Below, in pieces: positions 7,651 to 15,256 of a DNA stretch of 35,137 bases (positions are counted from its first letter, which is position 1; each line of letters opens with the position of its first letter). Source of the stretch: an uncultured Oscillospiraceae bacterium (GTDB taxonomy: Bacteria > Bacillota > Clostridia > Oscillospirales > Ruminococcaceae); contig CANNTZ010000020.1 in NCBI GenBank assembly GCA_947522735.1, positions 1-35,137 of the forward strand, in the 5' to 3' direction. A program made the translations under genes and the position numbers. The notes beneath the pieces were generated by a model. It saw only the letters and a list, made by a program, of their open reading frames with translations, was not told the DNA's origin and ran no database searches.

Positions 7651-8499
7651 CACGGCTGACCTGTAGGTGGCCGTATAGCATAATTAAAGGTGAGCTGCGT
7701 GTTGCTGTAGCGTATCTCCAGTTGGGAGGTGCTGTGTCCTATCGGGTGTGAATTTCTTGCCCGTATCATATATCGTAATATTTCACCGATAAAATTATTT
7801 TGGCCACATGCGTTCGGGGAGCTTTGATTTAATTATACACCATTGAACAGAAGCGGGCGCCGCGCAAGGATAGATAGCGCCTGCCACGGGCTCGACATGT
7901 GTGACCGGCGCTCTACGCGCGCCCCTGCGGCCTGCCCACCGGAGCTGCACGGCCTGTTCGACTGTCTCACGCCCTGGACATGGGAATACAGGCAGATATA
8001 AGACCTTACGGAAAATTTTGCGCTGCCGGAGCAAGGATTTCCGCAGAACCGCAGATATATCGGTGTCTATAGCCTCGATTACCCATCAGGCATGGGCAAT
8101 ACCGGACGACTATATGGAGCCGCAAGGCGGCTTTGTGCTCGAAATGCTGCGCCCAAAGCGCGCGAAGGGCGGTATCCCTCTCACCGGCTGCGTCATGTGC
8201 GTCGGGCTTTCCGGCGAATACCGGCTGTACGTTGGATCGGCCGCGTCAAAAATGAGCCGCTTGACTGACGCCGCCCAAAAACGCCGGACGCGAAAAGCTC
8301 GAGCGTTCATCCGCCCTGTGGCCGGAGATGAGCGTTCGAGCTTTCTTTTGACTAAACGGCTTTGCACAGGCCGGGCGATAAAAACGCCGCCGCGCCTGAA
8401 TGAACGGTTTTCCATGGGTAAGGGTGTCTTTGGGAGGACAAAAACGGAAGCAGAGGGGGAAAAACGTCGGTCTGGGAGCGTTGCTCCCATCGCTGTGTG
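7651..8499. other. Stretch without an intact gene, possibly decayed coding DNA
   Basis: About 850 bases between the oxidoreductase pseudogene and the PHP gene. It is GC-rich except around 7740-7850. Open frames exist on both strands but none has a ribosome site, a known domain or a convincing codon pattern. One + strand reading at about 7990-8090 gives protein-like text (ENFALPEQGFPQNRR, YIGVYSLDYPSG) but is broken by stops, and an adjacent frame continues as IPDDYMEPQGGFVLEML. This could be a second decayed gene; I do not recognise a family. A short hairpin (8474-8479 with 8483-8488) lies just past the PHP stop codon but lacks a close T-run, so it is a poor terminator. Confidence 0.4.
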
Positions 8500-9465
8500 T
8501 CAGGCGCGGACGCTGCCGTCGCAGCAAAACTCGTGGGGAGCGGGCGCGTCGTGGTATTCGGGCGCACCGGAGGAGAAGCCCTTGTCCGTCACGTCGAGCG
8601 GATTGGACCAGCCGATGCGGCCCTCGGCGTCGAGCAGCTCAAAGCGGACGAAGCGTTCGCCGGGATTTATGGCGTATTCGATGTGCGTCATGCCCTTGCC
8701 CTCGCAGCGGCGGTTCGGAACCCACTCCCGGTTGGACTGAAAAACGGCGGCGTTGACCGGAGAGCAGTCGATGACAAGGCGGTCGCGCCAGATTTCGCAG
8801 GTATAGACGGGGCCTTGGGTCGCGTAGTAATCTCCGCGCTTTATCGCGGCGGTGATGGCGGCGGGGGAGCGTTCGGCGGCGCGAACCATGACGAAGCCGC
8901 GGCACTCCTCACCGGCATACCAGTGAGAATCGTCGGCGGCGACGCAGGGCAGCAGCTTGCCGTCGAGGGCGAGCAGGTCAATGATCCACTCGGAGTAGGC
9001 GCGGGAGTTGACGGGCTGATCCGAGACCGAGTTGAAGATTTCGATCCCGGAAAGTCCCGCTATCGGGAGCAGCATACTCGCGCGGTTGACCGACCACGCC
9101 GGGTGCGCGTAGATAGCAGCGCCGCCCGCGGCGTTGATGGCATCCACTATCTGCTGCGGGGTGTAGTCGCCGGCCCTTTCGCTTTCAAGCTGCGGTGCTG
9201 ACTCGAACCCGACCGCGACTATGTGGCACACGCCGGTGCGCGTGTTGACGCCGCTCAGGTTGTATTCAATTCCGGAGAGGATAGTCATGCCGTCAAATTC
9301 TCCGGAGGGAGAGAGCTTCCAGTGCTCCGTCAGCGCCAGAAAGTCGTAGCCGTGATCCTTATACAGGCGCTTGGTGGCATCGGGAGTGAGCTTGCCGTCG
9401 GAATTTGTGGTATGGGTGTGGGTGTTTCCCTTGAACCATTTTCTTCCGTATTTGTCAATTATCAT
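8500..9465 (-). CDS. PHP-domain metallohydrolase, CehA/McbA-like
   Basis: A 321-residue cytoplasmic protein with a polymerase-and-histidinol-phosphatase (PHP) fold. Metal ligands are visible in order: NTHTHTTNSDG (His 16, His 18), ALTEH (His 48), Glu 67 in SGIEYN, His 81, YAHPAW (His 121) and AADDSHWY (Asp 178/179, His 181). This matches the CehA/McbA family of metal-dependent hydrolases and phosphoesterases. After about residue 215 there is a beta-rich C-terminal domain (VYTCEIWRDRLVIDCS, RFVRFELLDAEGRIGWSNPL), as in many free-standing PHP proteins. The ATG is preceded by AAGAAGG. It follows the ceramidase-like gene on the same strand with a 100-base gap that holds a possible promoter. The substrate is unknown. 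Confidence 0.87.
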   Translation of the reverse strand: MIIDKYGRKWFKGNTHTHTTNSDGKLTPDATKRLYKDHGYDFLALTEHWKLSPSGEFDGMTILSGIEYNLSGVNTRTGVCHIVAVGFESAPQLESERAGDYTPQQIVDAINAAGGAAIYAHPAWSVNRASMLLPIAGLSGIEIFNSVSDQPVNSRAYSEWIIDLLALDGKLLPCVAADDSHWYAGEECRGFVMVRAAERSPAAITAAIKRGDYYATQGPVYTCEIWRDRLVIDCSPVNAAVFQSNREWVPNRRCEGKGMTHIEYAINPGERFVRFELLDAEGRIGWSNPLDVTDKGFSSGAPEYHDAPAPHEFCCDGSVRA

Positions 9466-9507
9466 ATATAAAGCCTTCTTTCGTGACGGGAGGACGGCAA
9501 AAAATGT

Positions 9508-9548
9508 CCCCGCCCTGCTATTATAGCAAAGCGGGGGTAAAAATACAA
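9508..9548 (-). promoter_or_regulatory. Promoter, overlapping a hairpin, before the PHP gene
   Basis: On the minus strand, TTGTAT (9548-9543), a 17-base spacer and TATAAT (9525-9520) form a good SigA-type promoter for the PHP gene. The same bases form an interrupted hairpin (about 9508-9536, GCGGGG/CCCCGC outside and GCTAT/ATAGC inside) followed on the minus strand by a T-run (9498-9504). It can therefore also be read as a terminator of the ceramidase-like transcript. Both roles may be real. Confidence 0.5.
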
Positions 9549-9566
9549 TAGGTTTTTTGGGAAGCC

Positions 9567-10862
9567 CTACAGCTTTTCGATAAGCTCAAGGTTCTGGGTG
9601 ATGACAGCCTCATCGGCGTCGGGTGCGAGGATGTAGGTGTTGATGAGCTTGCGCGCCGCGATTTCATAGCCGCCGCGGCAGATTTGGTCGCGTGAGGGGA
9701 AATAGGCATGCGCGCCGTTTGCGTTGGTAAGGCTCAGGGTGTACTGATAAGGGCTGTACTCGCGCAGGCGCAGCGCGATTTCGACAAATATCTCATGCCG
9801 GAACGGCACAAACACGACGGGGCCGACGCGCAGGACGGTCTGGTCATAGCAGGAGTGCGTTTTCAGCGGCTCCCCGCTCGAATATTCGGCGAGCTGCGCG
9901 GAATAGTTTAAGTATTCCGCCTTCGGCATACCGCAGAGCGAATCGGGGTCGGGATAGTTTTTGAGCGCCTCGCGAAGCTCGTTTGCGGGCGGCAGCGGCT
10001 CGTTTGGCAGCCGTATCTCGCCGGTGACGACTCCGAGGTCCAGCTCGGCATAATCCTTTATGGAGCGCCACGCGCGCACCGCGTCAAGCGCCGCCTTTGC
10101 GCCAAGCTGCATCGCAAGGCTGTAATTGCCGGTGGTGCCGCCGTTGGAGAGACGCGGGCCGGTGTCGCCGATGGCGCCGTTTAAAAAGGCGGTGACGGCG
10201 CCGGTCAGCCCGGTCAGCGCGTCGATCATCGGGCCGGGCCAGTCCCGGGTGACCTCAGGGCTGTATCCTGCGCCGGTGCCGTGCGCGGAATAGTGGATGA
10301 TATTGGCGACGGTTTTGCCGTCGTCGCCGCGGAAACTGACGACGGTCATGTTGGGATCGTAGGGCGCCCACGGGTTCTGTCCGAGCGTGACGGAGCCGTC
10401 GCGGTTGAGCTGGCGGCGGTTGATGCCGACGTCGCTCTGCACCACTCCGACGCCGGTTCTGACCGGAACAAGCGCGTCCATCGCCTGCCTTGACGCAGAG
10501 AGAACGGCGGGCTGGAGAATGCCGTCAAAATATTCGACATCGATCTCCGACCAGCCGGATATCGCGGCGGTGCAGGGCGCGGAATGGGTGTGCGTGGTGC
10601 AGATGATGATATTCTCATAGGGGACGCCGGTCTCGGCGGAGATGAGCGCGCGCAGGGAATCGTATCTGGCGTTTTCGAGCACGCCGACGTGAATGGTGAT
10701 GAGCATCGCAGTGGTTTCCGCATATTGAAGGGCTATCGCGTCGGCGGTGAGGTCGTCGCCGATGCTTTCGGCGGGACGTGTGGGAGCATAGCCCATGAGA
10801 TGAGAGCCGAGATGCGGAGTTACAACGGCGCTTCCGGCGCCTACAAAAAGTCGTTCGGACAT
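9567..10862 (-). CDS. Neutral/alkaline non-lysosomal ceramidase-like protein
   Basis: A 431-residue protein similar to the N-terminal catalytic domain of neutral ceramidases (Ceramidase_alk). Seen are AGSAVVTPHLGSHLMGYA at the start, TTHTHSAPCT (about 88-98, the zinc-site HTH), HYSAHGTGAG (about 195-204) and NGAIGDTGPR (about 227-236). Family members of this length without signal peptide or C-terminal Ig domain are common beside sugar-catabolism genes and are of unproven function. In true neutral ceramidases the nucleophile Ser lies in GD-x-SPN; here the block reads GDTGPR, so the serine position appears to be Gly. The protein may thus be a hydrolase with another chemistry. It is intracellular, as no signal peptide is present. 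Start ATG 10862 with AAAGGAG nine bases upstream and a promoter at 10909-10938. Confidence 0.85.
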   Translation of the reverse strand: MSERLFVGAGSAVVTPHLGSHLMGYAPTRPAESIGDDLTADAIALQYAETTAMLITIHVGVLENARYDSLRALISAETGVPYENIIICTTHTHSAPCTAAISGWSEIDVEYFDGILQPAVLSASRQAMDALVPVRTGVGVVQSDVGINRRQLNRDGSVTLGQNPWAPYDPNMTVVSFRGDDGKTVANIIHYSAHGTGAGYSPEVTRDWPGPMIDALTGLTGAVTAFLNGAIGDTGPRLSNGGTTGNYSLAMQLGAKAALDAVRAWRSIKDYAELDLGVVTGEIRLPNEPLPPANELREALKNYPDPDSLCGMPKAEYLNYSAQLAEYSSGEPLKTHSCYDQTVLRVGPVVFVPFRHEIFVEIALRLREYSPYQYTLSLTNANGAHAYFPSRDQICRGGYEIAARKLINTYILAPDADEAVITQNLELIEKL

Positions 10863-10908
10863 TAGGGTGTACTCCTTTCAAATGTTTTTGGGAGATGTTG
10901 CCTGTTTA

Positions 10909-10938
10909 ATTATATATTATTTATTGATAAAAGTTCAA
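10909..10938 (-). promoter_or_regulatory. Promoter of the ceramidase-like gene
   Basis: On the minus strand TTGAAC (10938-10933), 18-base AT-rich spacer and TATAAT (10914-10909). The predicted leader is about 40 bases. Confidence 0.62.
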
Positions 10939-10974
10939 GGGTAAATACAGCGAAAGTGCATGCTTATTTTTGTT

Positions 10975-11015
10975 AAAAACGACGGCAGTCCGGAGCTTTT
11001 CCGGGCTGCCGCCGT
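10975..11015 (-). terminator. Terminator of the zinc-ribbon/lipoprotein transcript
   Basis: A stem of about 15 pairs with one mismatch (11015-11001 with 10993-10979), a seven-base loop, and a T-run on the minus strand (10979-10975). It sits 23 bases after the stop codon of the zinc-ribbon gene. Confidence 0.88.
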
Positions 11016-11037
11016 TTAAAGGCTGGTGGCGATAAGT

Positions 11038-11670
11038 TTATTTTTTAGGCGTATAAATAGTTGTATTGACAGAGGGGATCACCGGGCAGCCGTTGAGCTT
11101 GAGGTAATACGAGGAACGGTAGCCCTTTGGAAAGAGGGAAAGCTCCTCCTCGCGGACAAGCTCGTCGAACACCACAGGGCCGCGCCCGTCGTGTTCAAAG
11201 ACGACAAGCGAGAGCACCGGAAGCTCGATATCGCCGCAGCGCTCGAGATGCAGCGCAAGCCAATCGAAGGGCAGGAGGTTTTCGCGGGAACGCAGCAGCA
11301 ACAGACCGGGCTCCGTCGTGACGTCGCAGCCGTCAGACAATTGCTTGAACTGCGTCTTGAGGGTGATGCTGTCCCGTGAAATGTGGAGAATTGCCTCGTA
11401 TTCGCCATATGGCATAAGCGATCTCCAAGGCGAGCCGGAAGCAAGAATGCTTTCCAGCTCTTGAGTGGTCGAAGTTTTTTTCGCGCGCGCACGTCCGCAC
11501 TCGGTGCAGAAATTGCCGGTGTTGGCGTTTCCGCAGTCGCAGCGCCATTCGCCGTCTCCGGCGTTTGATTCCGCGGCGGGGCAAGGCCGTCCGCATTCAG
11601 GACAGAATTTGCCGGAGCAAAGCTCGCCGCAGTCGCAGCGCCACTCTCCGACGGGAATATCGCGTTCCAT
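11038..11670 (-). CDS. Double zinc-ribbon protein of unknown function
   Basis: A 210-residue soluble protein with two N-terminal zinc ribbons of the pattern CxCG-x7/8-CxxCG: Cys 12, 14, 23, 26 and Cys 44, 46, 55, 58. The rest (about 75-210) is a mixed alpha/beta region without a recognised domain (ESILASGSPWRSLMPYGEY, LLPFDWLALHLERCGDIELP). The frame opens at 11697 with an ATG that overlaps the upstream stop codon as TAATG, but the ATG at 11670 has GGAGG six bases upstream (CCTCC at 11677-11681) and gives MERDIPVGEWRCDCG, so I chose it. It is cotranscribed with the lipoprotein gene upstream. Zinc ribbons of this type mediate protein or nucleic-acid contacts; the role is unknown. Confidence 0.8.
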   Translation of the reverse strand: MERDIPVGEWRCDCGELCSGKFCPECGRPCPAAESNAGDGEWRCDCGNANTGNFCTECGRARAKKTSTTQELESILASGSPWRSLMPYGEYEAILHISRDSITLKTQFKQLSDGCDVTTEPGLLLLRSRENLLPFDWLALHLERCGDIELPVLSLVVFEHDGRGPVVFDELVREEELSLFPKGYRSSYYLKLNGCPVIPSVNTTIYTPKK

Positions 11671-11696
11671 GGGATTCCTCCGTTCAGCGTCGATCA

Positions 11697-13286
11697 TTAG
11701 GGGTGCGCCATCGCAAAAGAATCCCCCTGTGCGACGAAAGGACTTATGTCGAAGCCGTCAAGGTATGAGAGCAGCAGCAGAGTGCCGGAGGCTTCCTCAA
11801 CAAAATCGACGTAATAGCGGCAGGATATCGTTTCGTTTTCGCCCTCGAGGATGGTGTTTTGCAGCGTCAGATCAAGCTGGAGTATGAGGTTCTGCGTGTC
11901 GAAGAGGTAATTGCCGGTATAGGTGCTGGCGATATCGCTCTCGTACCAGCCGTAGTAATAACCGGCGGTGCCGTCGGAGTTGAGAGAGAGATGATAGACG
12001 CCAAGGCCATCGCTTCCGTCAAGCGGCACCACGGTCTCCCATTCGCCGAGGAGGATTTGGGAGGGGACGTAATCCCGCTGCGCCGCGTTGACGAAGTAAT
12101 AATCGGAAATGCGCCATTTGGTGAGCGCGCCCGCCTCGGTGTTGGGGACAAGCTCGATTACGTAGAGCAGGGTGGGAGAGGAGGCGTCGTCATAGGAGGT
12201 CTCGCGCTCCCAGCACCTCACCATGAGGACGGCGCTGCCGTCGCTGCGCTCAAGGAAATCGTAGCACTCGTAGTAGGTCATCACGACCGGGCCGTATTCT
12301 GCGAAGCTGTATTCGTCCTTTTCGGCGTCATATTTGATCAAATCTCCGTCTTCAACGGGGGTGATGTCCTGATTGACGCTCGCCCACATCGAGCGCACGA
12401 GAAGATTGACTGTTTTGCCGCTGATCACATAGTAATGGCCGTTGGAGGAGTAGAGACTGTCGAGCTTTTCATTGCCCGGGTTAAACTGGATAAGGGTGTT
12501 GACGCAGCCGAGCATATCCAGCTCGACGGGGTGATTGTAGGCGTCGACATTGTATCTTAAGGATTCGAGCACGGCGTTTATGACCGGACGGTCGTCGGCA
12601 AGCTCTTTGGGCCAACTGTTCTCGTCCGGCGTGCCGTAGGTGGTGGGTAGCGGCGCGACGGTTATGTCAAGAATCCCCTTGGGCAGCTCGTTCATGATCT
12701 CGCCTTCCCCCTTGAGGCTGCGGGTGGGTGAGAAGGAGATGCTCTCGTCGCCACGAGTCACGGTGACGCGGACGTTTGAAATGATATCGCTGATGTTGGC
12801 GTAGAGCAGTATCGGGCCGTCGGAGCCGGCGCCGGAATAGAGCTGACCGGAGGCGGTCTGCGCGTCGAGCTCGAGCGATTCGATGAGAATCTGACAGTCG
12901 TAATAGCGGGGAACTATGTAATAGTATTCGCTGCCCTCGCCATGGACGTTGTTAATGGGAGCGTTCGCAAATTTATAGCGGACGCTATAGAGCTGTGTGT
13001 TGATGCTTAGCTCGTCGGAAAAGTAGGAATAACCGGCGACGAAGCCGACCGCAGCAAGGTCGCCGTCGCGCCATGCGATGTCGTTGTAGAGCCCGTCCTT
13101 GCCGCCGGAGGCTTCGCCATGGGAGGGCTCGGACGCAGAATCCGGTTCGGAGCCCTGGGAGGCGTTTGAAAGGTGGCTGCGCAGATTACCGGCAATGTCG
13201 TCGCCGAAGAGATTGCAGCCTGTCAGGCAGAGCGCCAGCGCCGTGACGGCACAGACGAGGCTGATGAGTGTTTTGAGCTTTTTCAT
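11697..13286 (-). CDS. Large lipoprotein of unknown function
   Basis: A 529-residue lipoprotein. The signal peptide ends LALCLTGC, with lipobox LTGC and lipidated Cys 24, followed by a short Ser/Glu-rich linker (SNASQGSEPDSASEPSHGEA). The long outer region is rich in aromatic residues and beta-strand-like, with a final part (from about 400) that reads GEWETVVPL...YHLSLNSDGTAGYYYGWYESD..STYTGNYLFDTQNLILQLDLT. That is the kind of text seen in lipocalin-like domains that score a strand pattern of W..D..L.L. No enzyme motif was found. The frame extends to an ATG at 13304, but the ATG at 13286 gives a standard lipoprotein signal and is preferred. A promoter lies at 13365-13393. The next gene starts at the stop codon. 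Confidence 0.82.
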   Translation of the reverse strand: MKKLKTLISLVCAVTALALCLTGCNLFGDDIAGNLRSHLSNASQGSEPDSASEPSHGEASGGKDGLYNDIAWRDGDLAAVGFVAGYSYFSDELSINTQLYSVRYKFANAPINNVHGEGSEYYYIVPRYYDCQILIESLELDAQTASGQLYSGAGSDGPILLYANISDIISNVRVTVTRGDESISFSPTRSLKGEGEIMNELPKGILDITVAPLPTTYGTPDENSWPKELADDRPVINAVLESLRYNVDAYNHPVELDMLGCVNTLIQFNPGNEKLDSLYSSNGHYYVISGKTVNLLVRSMWASVNQDITPVEDGDLIKYDAEKDEYSFAEYGPVVMTYYECYDFLERSDGSAVLMVRCWERETSYDDASSPTLLYVIELVPNTEAGALTKWRISDYYFVNAAQRDYVPSQILLGEWETVVPLDGSDGLGVYHLSLNSDGTAGYYYGWYESDIASTYTGNYLFDTQNLILQLDLTLQNTILEGENETISCRYYVDFVEEASGTLLLLSYLDGFDISPFVAQGDSFAMAHP

Positions 13287-13364
13287 TGCTATTACCGTCT
13301 CCAATGGAGCCTTTCATGTCATAAAATTTGAAGTGCTATATACATATCGTATAAACACGGCTAT

Positions 13365-13393
13365 ATTATACTGCTCTCAGCTCCATTTGTCCA
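13365..13393 (-). promoter_or_regulatory. Promoter of the large lipoprotein gene
   Basis: On the minus strand TGGACA (13393-13388), 17-base spacer and TATAAT (13370-13365). The -35 lies inside the last codons of the upstream lipoprotein gene. The leader would be about 70 bases. Confidence 0.6.
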
Positions 13394-14195
13394 TGGAAGC
13401 AGGGAGCCTTATGCCGACGAGCAGCGACTGCTCCCACAAAAACCATTCGCCGGTGCTGCCCTTCTGGCGCACGGTGACGGGGCGGGGAGAATCGGCTCCG
13501 GCGGAGGAGATGAAGAATTTGATAAACCCTTTCTCGTCGCGGGAATAGGAGTTCTCGCTCAGGCGCACGGTGTACGGCTCGTCCGGAGTATAGTCGTTCT
13601 CGACGCTCGCGCCGTCAAAATAGGAATAGGGCAGATAGAGCTTGTCGATCATGCGGTCCTTGAGGAAGCTGCGGTCGTAGTCCGAGAGTGTCTCGGGGCC
13701 TTTGAGGTAATCGACCATATCGAGTGCGGCGGCGGGGTCGTCGCCGTAGCTGCACATGACGGCAAGGAACATCGCCGCGGCATACTGCGGATGCTGGAAA
13801 TATTCGGCGTCGCTCGCCTCAAGCTCCGCAACGCTCACCGGCAGGCGGCTGAAGGTCACCGATACCGAGCCGTCGGAGCCCTCGGCAAAGGTCACCTCAA
13901 TTGGATCCGCAGAGACGGCTTTGCTGCTCTCTTCGCCGGGTTGACTGCTTTCGCCGCTTTCCTCCACGGAGCTGCTGCTCTCTTTATCGTTTTTGCTGCC
14001 GTTCTCTTTGGTTTTGCCGCTGTCCTTGGAGCCGGCGTCCTCCTTTGAGACCTCGACGGCGCTGCTATCGGAGCCGGTGTCGCCGCCGGACGTGTCCGAG
14101 GCGGGAGGGCTGTTTCCGTCAGCTCCGGCGCAGGCGCAGAGAACGAGCGCGAGCGCAAGCAACAGGGCGATGATGGTGGGGTGTCTGATAGTCAT
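13377..14195 (-). CDS. Lipoprotein with long Ser/Glu/Lys-rich linker
   Basis: A 272-residue lipoprotein. The signal peptide MTIRHPTIIALLLALALVLC leads to a lipobox at LCAC (Cys 20 or 22). Residues about 25-90 form a low-complexity, hydrophilic linker rich in Ser, Asp, Glu, Lys and Gly, which would hold the C-terminal domain away from the membrane. The folded part (about 95-272) contains VTFAEGSDGSVSVTFSRLPV, a helical stretch around YFQHPQYAAAMFLAVMCSYGDDPAAAL, and YTVRLSENSY. I do not recognise the fold. The frame opens 60 bases earlier, but the ATG at 14195 has AAGGAG seven bases upstream. It is separated from the upstream lipoprotein by a terminator; its own promoter was not identified. 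Confidence 0.8.
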   Translation of the reverse strand: MTIRHPTIIALLLALALVLCACAGADGNSPPASDTSGGDTGSDSSAVEVSKEDAGSKDSGKTKENGSKNDKESSSSVEESGESSQPGEESSKAVSADPIEVTFAEGSDGSVSVTFSRLPVSVAELEASDAEYFQHPQYAAAMFLAVMCSYGDDPAAALDMVDYLKGPETLSDYDRSFLKDRMIDKLYLPYSYFDGASVENDYTPDEPYTVRLSENSYSRDEKGFIKFFISSAGADSPRPVTVRQKGSTGEWFLWEQSLLVGIRLPASMDKWS

Positions 14196-14225
14196 ATCGT
14201 AGCTCCTTTTTGATCCTGATGTCGG

Positions 14226-14268
14226 AAAAGGCCGGGAATGATCGGCAAACGTCAATATTCCCGGCCTT
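14226..14268 (-). terminator. Terminator between two lipoprotein genes
   Basis: On the minus strand a 12-bp perfect stem (14268-14257 with 14239-14228), 17-base loop and a short T-run (14229-14226). It ends the transcript of the zinc-ribbon membrane protein and its lipoprotein partner. Confidence 0.75.
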
Positions 14269-14295
14269 GACCGTCAGCTCTTTAAGTTTTTATTC

Positions 14296-15222
14296 TCAGC
14301 CGCCGATAGCGTTGAGATAGTCGTTGTAGCCCGGCGGGAGAGTGTCGGTTGAGCTGTCCCAAAGCTCGCCGTATTTGCGCAGACAGATCTCGGCGGTAAA
14401 GCCGGCGTTCTCGCCGTCGGGATCGGTGTAATCGTAGTAGAAGATCAGCTTGCCGTTGTAAAGGCCGGTGCTGAAGTTGAAGGATTCGTCGGCGGTGAGA
14501 TAGCGGTTCATGAACCACGCGTCCTCGTCTCCGATATCGGCGGAGATATACTCATCGTAGATATCGAGGAAGAAAGAGAGGATCGCGCCGTCCACGTCGT
14601 CCATGTACAGCTCGAAAAAGGGACGTTCGGAGTCGGAATAGGTGGAGATAATGCCGGTCACGTCGTATATCTCGTCGCTGTTGTCGGTGTAGCCCCATGA
14701 GTTTGTGAGCTTGATGTAGCCGTACCAGTCGCCAAAAAGGAATCCGGCGCTGGAGCTGGAGCTTTGGGTGTGGGTGGCGTTTGCTATAGCCTCCGCGAAG
14801 TTGGGAGTGGTCGGCTGGATATAGTAGACCTCCGCAATCTCCGGCTCTCCCTCCTTGACAAGGGTGATATCGACGCCCAAATCCATGACGTTGGTCAGGC
14901 GGATGCGGTTGTTTTCAAGCGCGCCGGAGCAGGTGAGTCCGCCGCCCTTTATGGTGATCTCGTTGCCCTCAAGAGACCACTTGCCGTTTGCCTTGAGCTT
15001 TCCGGCGACTATCTTGCAGCGGCCACCGCCCTTGAGCTCGATGCTGAAGCCGTCGGGGAAGTAGTTCTTGACGTCGGTGCTCACGCCGAGCACCTCGGCT
15101 GCGTAGGCGTTATAAACCCCGGCGTTGGGATCCTTCGAGTCTATCAGCGAGCAACCGGAGAGCAGCGCCGCCGTGAGCAGCACCGCAAGAAGCAGGGAAA
15201 TTATCCTGTTGGATGTTTTCAT
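14296..15222 (-). CDS. Lipoprotein with C-terminal GYNDYL motif
   Basis: A 308-residue lipoprotein. The signal peptide MKTSNRIISLLLAVLLTAALLSGC has a good lipobox (LSGC, Cys 24). Residues about 48-120 read as a small antiparallel beta domain (FSIELKGGGRCKIV, GKWSLEGNEITIKGG, IRLTNVMDLGVDITL). A second beta domain from about 160 starts with LFGDWYGYIKL and ends with LRKYGELWD, TLPPGYNDYLNAIGG. The ending is shared with the upstream protein at 15257-16519 (KPYGEKWDD, NGYNDYLANIENG), and both have the two-domain order, so the two are divergent paralogues, one lipid-anchored and one anchored by a helix. The ribosome site AGGAG precedes the ATG. It lies 34 bases downstream of that paralogue, in one transcript. 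Function unknown; a surface sensor or binding protein is a guess. Confidence 0.82.
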   Translation of the reverse strand: MKTSNRIISLLLAVLLTAALLSGCSLIDSKDPNAGVYNAYAAEVLGVSTDVKNYFPDGFSIELKGGGRCKIVAGKLKANGKWSLEGNEITIKGGGLTCSGALENNRIRLTNVMDLGVDITLVKEGEPEIAEVYYIQPTTPNFAEAIANATHTQSSSSSAGFLFGDWYGYIKLTNSWGYTDNSDEIYDVTGIISTYSDSERPFFELYMDDVDGAILSFFLDIYDEYISADIGDEDAWFMNRYLTADESFNFSTGLYNGKLIFYYDYTDPDGENAGFTAEICLRKYGELWDSSTDTLPPGYNDYLNAIGG

Positions 15223-15256
15223 CGTGTTCGATTCTCCTTTCTTCCTTGACGGCGGG

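Noticed and set aside
8474..8488. Hairpin GGGAGC/GCTCCC after the PHP gene as its terminator
   Set aside because: The stem is only six pairs and the T-run is about 13 bases away, too far for a standard terminator.
8497..9201. 234-aa + strand frame opposite the PHP gene
   Set aside because: Antisense to a gene with all metal ligands; no family resemblance.
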